Positions 6,514-11,133 of a stretch of 11,133 bases of DNA are shown one piece after another. The DNA is from DASXRC01 sp036506495 (GTDB lineage Bacteria; Actinomycetota; Actinomycetes; Mycobacteriales; Micromonosporaceae). The notes under the pieces are model-generated. The model was not told the origin of the DNA, did not search any database, and saw nothing but the letters and a program-made list of their open reading frames with translations. The stretch lies in the NCBI GenBank assembly GCA_036506495.1, contig DASXRQ010000082.1:1-11133 (forward strand), read 5' to 3'. Position 1 is the first letter of the stretch. Every line of letters begins with the position of its first letter. The position numbers and the translations under genes are program-made.

Positions 6514-7044
6514 TCAGTCGGCCAGCACGAAGCCAGTGGCGGCGGAGACCCCCTCGAGATAACCGCGGGCCCGCTCGGCCTTCGGGTACCGACCTACCAG
6601 CCGCCAGAACCGAGCGCTGTGGCTGGGTACGACGAGGTGACAGAGCTCGTGCAGGAGCACGTAGTCGATGACCCAGTCGGGCATGTCCTGGATCCGGTGC
6701 GAGATCCGAATTGTCCGGTCGGCGGGGGTGCAGGAGCCCCATCGCCCGCCCTGGTTGGTCACCCAGCGCACGCGCACCGGAACGGCGACGGCCGCGTGCT
6801 CGGCGAGATAACGGCTGGTCAGCCGGCGGGCGCGGGCGAGCAGTTCGTCATCGGAGCGGCCCGCGCGCTGCTCCCGAGCGGCGAGCCGGGCGAGCATGCG
6901 GTCGACCCACTCGGTCTCCTCCGCGCGGGAGAACTGGTCGGGTATGAGCACCACCACGCGCTCACCGTCCCGGTACGCGGACACCGTTCGGCGCCGACGC
7001 TGGCTGCGCCGTACCTCGACGACAGGCTTCCGCTTCCCGCTCAT
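6514..7044 (-). CDS. YgjP-like (DUF45, M48-type) metallopeptidase domain protein
   Basis: A 176-aa protein with the hallmarks of the YgjP/WrpA-like metallopeptidase family (DUF45), related to SprT and M48 domains. The zinc site is HELCH (132-136: H132, E133, H136), preceded by a hydrophobic helix (VIDYVLL). HSARFW (142-147) follows, where H142 is the expected third ligand. Upstream is the family stretch RWGSC (101-105). The N terminus is strongly basic (KRKPVVEVRRSQRRRR), as in family members. There is no signal peptide, so it is cytoplasmic. The length is shorter than E. coli-type members of about 230 aa but covers the complete catalytic core. The start is the ATG at 7044; no clear Shine-Dalgarno is visible. 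It is followed on the same strand by the 199-aa gene. The family is confident; the physiological substrate is unknown. Confidence 0.92.
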   Translation of the reverse strand: MSGKRKPVVEVRRSQRRRRTVSAYRDGERVVVLIPDQFSRAEETEWVDRMLARLAAREQRAGRSDDELLARARRLTSRYLAEHAAVAVPVRVRWVTNQGGRWGSCTPADRTIRISHRIQDMPDWVIDYVLLHELCHLVVPSHSARFWRLVGRYPKAERARGYLEGVSAATGFVLAD

Positions 7045-7083
7045 CGGGTACCGGCGCAGCCCGGGGCTCTGCTCACGAAGGGC

Positions 7084-7109
7084 ACGCTAACCGGAGGTGT
7101 CCAGGTGCT
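7084..7109 (-). promoter_or_regulatory. Possible promoter of the YgjP-like gene
   Basis: On the minus strand TAGCGT (plus 7084-7089) fits TANNNT about 39 bp before the ATG. TTGCGA about 19 bp further upstream could be the -35. Spacing and sequence are only fair. Confidence 0.25.
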
Positions 7110-7164
7110 CGCAAGAGTCAAACTTCCCGGGACCGCCGGGAAAGAGCGGATTGGCCGTGGCTCG

Positions 7165-7182
7165 TCCGAATATATTTTCGGA
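7165..7182. promoter_or_regulatory. AT-rich dyad in the divergent intergenic region
   Basis: TCCGAA (7165-7170) and TTCGGA (7177-7182) form a 6-bp dyad around the core TATATT, the most AT-rich spot in a very GC-rich window. A perfect 10-bp palindrome GTTGATCAAC (7205-7214) and an 11-bp dyad GTGGATTCCAC (7255-7265) lie nearby. All fall in the 346-bp gap between the YgjP-like gene and the DUF5679 gene. They could be regulator-binding sites or promoter parts for the latter, but I cannot assign a factor. Bases 7266-7370 show nothing else I can name. Confidence 0.35.
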
Positions 7183-7379
7183 GACGGTTGATCGTGAGAC
7201 ACTTGTTGATCAACGTTGTCTGTCGGCGTGTCGGCGCAAAACCCGGCCAATTCGGTGGATTCCACATGCAGACTCACGACACGACTTCGCACCGTAGACG
7301 CGTGCCGACATAGGACGGGCCCAGCCTGGGTACGGGTCCCGCGCGAGACGCCACCCCGGGCTGGTCACCAAAGGTAATG

Positions 7380-7385
7380 AGGAGG
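7380..7385 (+). promoter_or_regulatory. Ribosome binding site of the DUF5679 gene
   Basis: AGGAGG lies 5 nt before the GTG at 7391. It is the strongest Shine-Dalgarno in the window and decides the start of this short gene, in contrast to the leaderless neighbours. Confidence 0.85.
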
Positions 7386-7390
7386 ACACC

Positions 7391-7552
7391 GTGGTCGAAA
7401 AGACCCAGACGTACAACGGTTACTGCGTGAAGTGCAAGGAGAAGCGGGACTTCGAGGGCTCCGTCGAGGTGTCGAAGACCGGCATGCGGATGGCGAAGGG
7501 CCCATGCCCGGTCTGTGGCACGACCGTCAACCGCATCCTCGGCAAGGCCTGA
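7391..7552 (+). CDS. DUF5679 family small zinc-ribbon protein
   Basis: A 53-aa protein starting at GTG 7391 behind a perfect AGGAGG. Two CxxC pairs, C12/C15 (YCVKC) and C39/C42 (CPVCG), frame a central strand region with KEKRDFEG (16-23) and GMRMAKGPCP (31-40). This should form a single zinc ribbon. The pattern YCVKCKEKR..MAKGxCPVCGTxxNRxLGK is the signature I associate with DUF5679, a very conserved small actinobacterial protein of unknown role. It is basic and cytoplasmic, so nucleic-acid binding is a reasonable inference. It stands alone, with a long noncoding region upstream and a strong hairpin downstream, so it is probably monocistronic and well expressed. The gene is certain; the function is not known. 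Confidence 0.93.
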   Translation: MVEKTQTYNGYCVKCKEKRDFEGSVEVSKTGMRMAKGPCPVCGTTVNRILGKA

Positions 7553-7570
7553 TCGAACAGAGCCAAGGCC

Positions 7571-7613
7571 CACGCCGACTGCCCAACTCCGTCGGAGTTG
7601 GGCAGTTGGCGTG
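7571..7613 (+). terminator. Long hairpin after the DUF5679 gene
   Basis: An almost perfect palindrome: 7571-7591 pairs with 7593-7613 with a single G-T wobble, giving about 20 bp with a minimal loop. It starts 18 nt after the DUF5679 stop. There is no T run, so it would act as a T-less actinomycete terminator or an mRNA-stabilising stem. Confidence 0.65.
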
Positions 7614-7618
7614 CTCGT

Positions 7619-7650
7619 GACACCCCAACTCTGACGGAGTTTCGGGTGTC
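7619..7650. repeat. Second hairpin related to the preceding one
   Basis: GACACCC (7619-7625) pairs with GGGTGTC (7644-7650), and AACTC (7627-7631) pairs with GAGTT (7637-7641). The core CCCAACTC..CGGAGTT is shared with the hairpin just before it, 5 nt away, so the two look like diverged copies of one palindromic unit. Confidence 0.6.
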
Positions 7651-7670
7651 ATCGGCGAGGCGAGGCGGGT

Positions 7671-7709
7671 TGTGGATACCCCGCGCCGGCGGGTGCGGAC
7701 TGTGGATAA
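7671..7709 (+). promoter_or_regulatory. Two DnaA-box-like sites 30 bp apart
   Basis: TGTGGATA occurs at 7671-7678 and 7701-7708 in the same orientation, exactly 30 bp apart. The second extends to TGTGGATAA, the complement of the canonical DnaA box TTATCCACA; the first matches 8 of 9. They lie 40-78 bp before the start of the E1-like gene, between it and the twin hairpins. The match is visible; binding by DnaA is inference. The second copy overlaps GGATAAC, which could also serve as a weak -10. Confidence 0.4.
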
Positions 7710-7748
7710 CCGGGCAGACCGCACGTGATCAATGACAACCTGACACCC

Positions 7749-8870
7749 ATGACCAGACCCGCACTGGCGCGTCCGACCGGTCGGCCGACCCTGCTGCCCG
7801 GCCTCGCCCGCCTCTGGCGAGATCGGCACAACCTCCAGCTCGGCGTCGATCCGGCCCGCGCGGTCGTGCTGGAGTTCGCCGATCCCCAGACCGCCCGCCT
7901 GCTCGACCTACTGGACGGCGCCCACAGCGAGCGGACGGTCCTGGAGCGCGCCGCCCGGTACGGCGTCGCGCCAGCGGACGCGCGCACGCTCCTCGACACC
8001 CTGCGGCGCGTTGGTCTGGTCGTCGGCGCACAGGCCCTGTTCCCGCACGACCTGCCCGAGCCCGTTCGGGCCCGGCTGGCGGCGGAGGCGGCCGCGCTGG
8101 CCAGGCGCGGGCCCGACGCCGCCACCACCGCCGCCCAGGCGCTGCGGCGCCGGGCGCAGGCCGTGGTCGTCGTCAACGGAAACGGCCGGTTGGCCGCCCC
8201 GCTGGCGGTCGCGCTCGCCCAGGCCGGCGTCGGCCACGTGCATCCGGCGCTGGACGGCGTGGTCGTCCCCGCCGAGATCGCCGGCTCCCCGCTGCGCGAG
8301 GTCGACGTGGGCCAGCCGCGCGCGGCCGCGGTCGCCACCGCCATCGAGCATGCCGCCGCAGGCACGGGCACCCGGCCGGTACCCCGAGGAGCGGCGAACC
8401 TGGTGGTCGACGTGGGCAACCCCAGGCCGGCGGCTTTGCTCGCGGCCGCGTACGCCCAGCGTCGGCAGGCCCATCTCATGATCGCGATCCGGGACGGTGT
8501 GGCTGTCGTCGGGCCGCTCGTGCCGCCGGCCGCCGCGCCCTGTCTGAACTGCCTCGACCTGCACCGCCGGGACCGCGACCCCGCCTGGCCGCAGCTAGCG
8601 GCCCAGTTGGCCACCGGCACCGGCGAGCGCCCGGAGCCGTGCGAGGTCGGCACGGTCCTCGCCGCGACCGGGTTCGCGGCCGCCGAGGTGCTCGGCTACC
8701 TCGACGGGATCGCGCCCGCCACCGTCGGCGCCACCGTCGAGATCACCGCACCTGGTCGGCTGCGCCGGCGGACGTGGGCTCCACACCCGGAGTGCGGATG
8801 CGTCGGAGCCCGCCGACGGGTCCGAGCGGGTGATCGCCGACCGCCGCCCGTCCGAAAGCGTCAGAGTTGA
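7749..8870 (+). CDS. E1/ThiF-like protein (TOMM cyclodehydratase-like), orphan
   Basis: A 373-aa protein resembling the E1-like half of azoline-forming cyclodehydratases, often annotated as TOMM precursor leader peptide-binding or ThiF-family protein. The N-terminal part (about 10-100) has LLPGLARLWRDRHNLQLGVDP, LLDLLDG and a winged-helix-like run that may be the peptide-binding (RRE) region. A Rossmann-like segment follows (AVVVVNGNGRLAAPLAVALAQAGVG, 138-162, with GNG at 144-146). The zinc site is CLNC (C265, C268) plus CGC (C349, C351). Between them is LDLHRRDRDPAWP, typical of this group. The ATP-binding Gly loop is only partly kept. There is no YcaO, dehydrogenase or precursor peptide in the window, so an azole product is not supported. 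I recall a counterpart (Rv3196) beside the ABC1 gene in mycobacteria. I chose ATG 7749; GTG 7725 in the same frame is the alternative, and neither has a Shine-Dalgarno. The ABC1 gene follows 61 bp downstream on the same strand. Confidence 0.88.
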   Translation: MTRPALARPTGRPTLLPGLARLWRDRHNLQLGVDPARAVVLEFADPQTARLLDLLDGAHSERTVLERAARYGVAPADARTLLDTLRRVGLVVGAQALFPHDLPEPVRARLAAEAAALARRGPDAATTAAQALRRRAQAVVVVNGNGRLAAPLAVALAQAGVGHVHPALDGVVVPAEIAGSPLREVDVGQPRAAAVATAIEHAAAGTGTRPVPRGAANLVVDVGNPRPAALLAAAYAQRRQAHLMIAIRDGVAVVGPLVPPAAAPCLNCLDLHRRDRDPAWPQLAAQLATGTGERPEPCEVGTVLAATGFAAAEVLGYLDGIAPATVGATVEITAPGRLRRRTWAPHPECGCVGARRRVRAGDRRPPPVRKRQS

Positions 8871-8931
8871 GACACAATGATCCCGGCCGCCGAGGAGCGC
8901 GGCCCGCAGGCATTCGATCGGAAGGTGGCTC

Positions 8932-10284
8932 GTGACCGACATCCCGCGCCGGGCGGTGTCCCGGACTGCCAGGCTCGCCGCGCTACCGCTGGGCTTTGCG
9001 GGTCGTGCCGCGCTCGGGCTGGGCAAGCGGATGACCGGGCTGGCCTCCGAAGTGATCACCACGGAGATCCAGCAGCGCACCGCCGAGCAGCTGTTCAGCG
9101 TGCTCGGGCAGCTCAAGGGCGGTGCGATGAAGTTCGGGCAGGCGCTGTCGGTGTTCGAGGCCGCGTTGCCGGAGGAGCTGGCCGGGCCGTACCGCCAGGC
9201 GCTGACGCGGCTGCAGGAGGCCGCCCCTCCGCTGCCCGCGGCCACCGTGCACAAGGTTCTCGCCGAGCAGCTCGGCCGGAGCTGGCGCGGCTACTTCGTG
9301 GATTTCGACGACGTGCCGGCCGCGGCGGCCAGCATCGGCCAGGTGCACCGCGCGATCTGGCGTGACGGCTCCGCGGCCGGTCGGCCGGTGGCCGTGAAGA
9401 TCCAGTACCCCGGTGCGGGTGATGCCCTGATCGCGGACTTGACCCAGCTCAGCCGCATCGCCGGGCTGTTCCGGGTGATCCAACCCGGTCTCGACGTGAA
9501 GCCGCTCCTGGTCGAGCTGCGCGAGCGGATCACCGAAGAGCTCGACTACGAGCTGGAGGCGGAGTCCCAGCGGGCGTTCGCCGAGGCGTACAAGGGAGAC
9601 GACGAGATCTTCGTGCCGCCGGTCGTCGCGGCCGCGCCGCGCGTGCTGGTCACCGAGTGGATCGACGGCACTCCCCTGTCGACCGTCATCGCGGCGGGGT
9701 CGACCGTGCAGCGCGACCGGGCGGGTCAGTTGCTGGCGACCCTGCACTTCTCCGGGCCCGAGCGGGCGGGGCTGCTGCACGCCGACCCGCACCCGGGGAA
9801 CTTCCGAATCCTCGCCGACGGGCGGCTCGGAGTCATCGACTTCGGGGCGGTGGCCCGGCTGCCCGGCGGACTCCCGGAGCCGATCGGGCGGATCGCCCGG
9901 CTCGCGCTCGAGGGCGACGCCGAGGCCGTCCTCGCCGGGCTGCGCGCCGAGGGTTTCCTCAAGCCCGACCTCGAGATCGACGCGCGCGCGGTGCTCGACT
10001 ACCTGCGGCCAATGCTGGAGCCCCTTGTCGCCGACGAGTTCCGCTTCACCCGCGCCTGGCTGCGCGGGGAGGCGGCCCGGCTGGCGAGCCCGAAGAGCCC
10101 GGCGTTCGCGCTCGGCAAGCAGCTGAACCTGCCGCCGGCGTACCTTTTGATTCACCGGGTGACGCTCGGCTCGATCGGCGTGCTGTGCCAGCTGGAGGCG
10201 AAGGCGCCCTATCGGTCGATCCTCGAACGCTGGCTGCCCGGCTTCGCACCGCCGGCGGTCACGGCCGGTACGGGAGCCGCCTGA
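8932..10284 (+). CDS. ABC1/UbiB (AarF/COQ8-type) atypical kinase-family protein
   Basis: A 450-aa protein of full family length with every diagnostic element of the ABC1/UbiB protein-kinase-like family. These are the KxGQ motif (KFGQ, 67-70), the alanine-rich loop replacing the glycine loop (AAAASIGQ, 130-137), the ATP lysine in VAVK (K156), the ExD-type segment EELDYE (202-207), the catalytic loop HADPHPGN (283-290) and the metal-binding DFG (303-305). The family includes UbiB, needed for ubiquinone synthesis, and COQ8, which has ATPase rather than protein-kinase activity. Actinomycetes use menaquinone, so a lipid or quinone role here is inference. No clear C-terminal membrane hairpin is visible. 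GTG 8932 has GGAAGG 6 nt upstream. It follows the E1-like gene after 61 bp, which contain a small GGCCGC/GCGGCC hairpin. It is often annotated as an ABC transporter ATPase, which the sequence does not support. Confidence 0.95.
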   Translation: MTDIPRRAVSRTARLAALPLGFAGRAALGLGKRMTGLASEVITTEIQQRTAEQLFSVLGQLKGGAMKFGQALSVFEAALPEELAGPYRQALTRLQEAAPPLPAATVHKVLAEQLGRSWRGYFVDFDDVPAAAASIGQVHRAIWRDGSAAGRPVAVKIQYPGAGDALIADLTQLSRIAGLFRVIQPGLDVKPLLVELRERITEELDYELEAESQRAFAEAYKGDDEIFVPPVVAAAPRVLVTEWIDGTPLSTVIAAGSTVQRDRAGQLLATLHFSGPERAGLLHADPHPGNFRILADGRLGVIDFGAVARLPGGLPEPIGRIARLALEGDAEAVLAGLRAEGFLKPDLEIDARAVLDYLRPMLEPLVADEFRFTRAWLRGEAARLASPKSPAFALGKQLNLPPAYLLIHRVTLGSIGVLCQLEAKAPYRSILERWLPGFAPPAVTAGTGAA

Positions 10285-10288
10285 CAGC

Positions 10289-10324
10289 GAACGGGGCGGG
10301 CACCAGCCGGATGCCCGCCCGTTC
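10289..10324. terminator. Terminator after the ABC1 gene
   Basis: GAACGGGGCGGGCA pairs with TGCCCGCCCGTTC around a 9-nt loop, with one bulged G, starting 5 nt after the ABC1 stop. There is no T tract. It is nearly symmetrical and faces the convergent whiB7 transcript, so it may stop transcription from both sides. Apart from this hairpin and the small ORF at 10356-10493, I see nothing in 10285-10584. Confidence 0.7.
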
Positions 10325-10355
10325 ATGTGGCGGTGGCTGCGGTGGTTAAGGACTG

Positions 10356-10493
10356 CTAGAGGCCGAGCGCGCGAGCCTGCTCGCGGCGGCGAGCCGCCAT
10401 CGCAACACGCCGGGCCGATCGAGGTGCCTGGAGCCCACGTTCTCCAGGCCTACGCATTCGCGCTCGGGAGAGCGCTTCGTACAAGAGATTCAT
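10356..10493 (-). CDS. Small basic protein downstream of whiB7
   Basis: A 45-aa open frame with MNLLYEALSRARM at the start and SARRVAMAARRREQARALGL at the end. It is highly basic, with two predicted helices (2-13 and 26-43) and no Cys or signal peptide. The ATG at 10493 has GGAG 8 nt upstream; an in-frame ATG at 10532 would add 13 residues but has no ribosome binding site. Coding is supported by its own Shine-Dalgarno and non-shadow frame, and by resemblance to small LYEALSRARM-type hypothetical proteins that I remember only vaguely from actinomycetes. It lies 91 bp after the whiB7 stop on the same strand, so it may share the whiB7 transcript. No function can be assigned. Its arginine-rich amphipathic C-terminal helix suggests nucleic-acid or ribosome contact. 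Confidence 0.6.
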   Translation of the reverse strand: MNLLYEALSRARMRRPGERGLQAPRSARRVAMAARRREQARALGL

Positions 10494-10584
10494 CTTGGTG
10501 GCTCCGTTCGGGTTGGGCATCTGGGTGTTCATCTCTGTCGTTACCGCCGGCCGGTGGCCGGCGCTGATCTCGATTCCGGACATG

Positions 10585-10944
10585 TCAGGCCGCCAGCCGG
10601 ACCGCGCTGCGCGACTCGACCAGTGCGGCGGTACGCGTCTCGACCTCGACGCGGAGCACCGCGTCGCGAGCCACGTCCTCCTTGCGCGGACGGCCACGCG
10701 GCCGCTTGCGCGGGACAACCGCGCCGCGCTCGAAGATCTCGCCGCCCCACACGCCCCACGGCTCGGCCCGCTCGATGGCGCCGGCCAGGCACTCGACGCG
10801 CAGCGGGCAGTCCCCGCAGAGCGACTTGGCCAGCTCCAGCTCGGCCGGCGAGTCCGAGAACCACAGGTCGGGGTCGAACTTCCGACATGGCAGGTTCGCG
10901 CCCAGTTCGACACTCGGGTCGAATGGGGCCAACGCCAGACTCAT
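10585..10944 (-). CDS. whiB7: WhiB7 transcriptional regulator of intrinsic antibiotic resistance
   Basis: A 119-aa WhiB-family iron-sulfur protein. Four cysteines, C20, C43, C46 and C52 (C-x22-C-x2-C-x5-C), bind a 4Fe-4S cluster. EPWGVWGGE (61-69) is the family turn that contacts the principal sigma factor. KRPRGRPRK (80-88) is an AT hook. The combination of LWF before the second cysteine, the GVWGGE turn and RPRGRPRK is specific to WhiB7, which with SigA activates resistance genes after ribosome-targeting antibiotics. A tail of about 31 residues follows the AT hook, making it longer than the 92-aa mycobacterial protein I recall. ATG 10944 has AGGTGA 7 nt upstream and gives the usual N terminus. 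A GTG at 10983 in the same frame would add 13 residues and is rejected. The upstream leader carries an attenuator and a uORF. The flanking ABC1 and E1-like genes are the expected neighbours. Confidence 0.95.
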   Translation of the reverse strand: MSLALAPFDPSVELGANLPCRKFDPDLWFSDSPAELELAKSLCGDCPLRVECLAGAIERAEPWGVWGGEIFERGAVVPRKRPRGRPRKEDVARDAVLRVEVETRTAALVESRSAVRLAA

Positions 10945-11009
10945 GGCCCGGTCACCTCTCTCTCGCTCGATCTCGTGGATCACTTCTTCTTCCGGGTCTC
11001 TTCGGGTGG

Positions 11010-11054
11010 AAAAGACTGAGGCCGCGGATCCCGGTTTGCGGGTTCCGCGGCCTC
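11010..11054 (-). terminator. Attenuator terminator in the whiB7 leader
   Basis: A 16-bp stem with one internal mismatch (11039-11054 with 11018-11033) and a 5-nt loop (CAAAC on the minus strand) is followed by AGTCTTTTCC. It is the only textbook intrinsic terminator with a T run in the window. It lies 66 nt before the whiB7 start on the same strand, so it must be passed for whiB7 to be expressed. Premature termination in the whiB7 leader is established in mycobacteria and other actinobacteria. Confidence 0.9.
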
Positions 11055-11099
11055 GAGGTGAGCCGGTGGTCTGGTTGGTCAGACCGGCCTTCCTCGAGG
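11051..11099 (-). promoter_or_regulatory. Candidate antiterminator in the whiB7 leader
   Basis: Two identical copies of the self-complementary octamer CCTCGAGG lie at 11092-11099 and 11051-11058, both within a CACCTCGAGG repeat. They can pair with each other. The second copy includes the first four bases (GAGG) of the terminator's 5' arm, so this pairing would compete with the terminator. Between them is a hairpin, GGTCTG (11080-11085) with CAGACC (11068-11073), whose 6-nt loop begins within the uORF stop codon. A ribosome stalled on or leaving the uORF could therefore choose between the folds. The pairing is visible; the switch is inferred. Confidence 0.6.
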
Positions 11100-11132
11100 T
11101 GGAACACCGCGAACGTCGAACCCGTTCTGGAT
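11079..11132 (-). CDS. 3' end of the whiB7 leader uORF (partial)
   Basis: A reading frame entering from the right edge encodes IQNGFDVRGVPPRGRPV and stops at TGA (11081-11079), well before whiB7. Its start is outside the window. whiB7 leaders are known to contain a short uORF whose translation controls attenuation. Its stop lies in the antiterminator hairpin, in the right place. Alternatives: the whiB7 frame and the third frame are also open here by GC bias, so frame choice rests on position and on the early stop. The Pro-Pro-Arg and Arg-Pro-Val codons near the end could slow ribosomes; that is inference. Confidence 0.5.
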   Translation of the reverse strand: MQNGFDVRGVPPRGRPV

Positions 11133-11133
11133 C

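Noticed and set aside
7671..7709. Replication origin
   Set aside because: Only two DnaA-box-like sites are present, with no AT-rich unwinding region and no dnaA/dnaN/gyrB neighbours.
7749..8870. A thiazole/oxazole-modified peptide biosynthetic cluster
   Set aside because: No YcaO, flavin dehydrogenase or precursor peptide is found in the window. The neighbours are conserved housekeeping genes.
8932..10284. ABC transporter ATPase
   Set aside because: ABC1 here means Activity of bc1. There is no Walker A, signature or Walker B motif; the kinase-like KxGQ, HADPHPGN and DFG motifs are present instead.
8983..10326. A 447-codon antisense open frame opposite the ABC1 gene
   Set aside because: Its composition is Arg/Gly/Gln/His-rich without domains, and the plus strand has a complete ABC1 motif set. 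It is a GC-driven antisense shadow.
10945..10983. Upstream GTG start for WhiB7 at 10983
   Set aside because: It has no ribosome binding site in register and adds a sequence translated from the Shine-Dalgarno region. ATG 10944 has AGGTGA at good spacing and gives the family N terminus.
1..11133. CRISPR array, insertion sequence, prophage or plasmid features
   Set aside because: There are no regularly spaced direct repeats, no transposase or integrase, and no terminal inverted repeats with target duplications. The intergenic palindromes are short and isolated.

Overview
The window is chromosomal DNA from a high-GC actinomycete. The evidence is the strongly GC-biased coding throughout, GTG starts, WhiB-family and DUF5679 proteins, and short unleadered -10-to-start arrangements. 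Several intergenic GATC-type palindromes resemble those I remember from Micromonosporaceae (Micromonospora, Actinoplanes, Dactylosporangium), so that family is my best guess, but it is an inference. I see no mobile element, CRISPR array or biosynthetic gene cluster.

Layout. At the left edge an initiator tRNA (minus, 96-172) has its own promoter (185-214) and a 13-bp-stem terminator (58-90). The gap 173-399 holds a composite inverted repeat and a short 11-bp tandem repeat. Next come two minus-strand genes: a large UPF0182 membrane protein (400-3360) and, upstream of it, a membrane-anchored PDZ/Lon-like protease (3467-4483). Divergent from these is a DUF2342-type putative zinc metalloprotease (4574-5791). 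A palindromic element (5802-5869) separates it from two minus-strand genes: an unrecognised, possibly nucleotidyltransferase-like protein (5891-6490) and a YgjP/DUF45-type metallopeptidase (6514-7044). A 346-bp gap (7045-7390) leads to a 53-aa zinc-ribbon DUF5679 protein (7391-7552). Twin hairpins (7571-7650) and two DnaA-box-like 8-mers follow. Then come an E1/ThiF-like, TOMM-cyclodehydratase-like protein (7749-8870) and an ABC1/UbiB-family kinase-like protein (8932-10284). On the right, reading leftwards, is whiB7 (10585-10944) with a classical attenuated leader and the end of a leader uORF, followed by a small basic ORF (10356-10493).

As a whole this matches a locus I recall as conserved in actinobacteria. 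In Mycobacterium tuberculosis it is roughly Rv3193c (UPF0182), Rv3194c (PDZ/S16), Rv3195, Rv3196, Rv3197 (ABC1) and whiB7, next to uvrD2. So most genes here are core rather than acquired. The clearest functional story is whiB7, the intrinsic antibiotic-resistance regulator, whose leader shows a terminator, a competing pairing and a short upstream ORF. The other genes (three peptidase-like proteins, an orphan E1-like protein and an ABC1 kinase) suggest envelope or protein quality control and an unassigned modification step, but nothing in the sequence proves that they act together.
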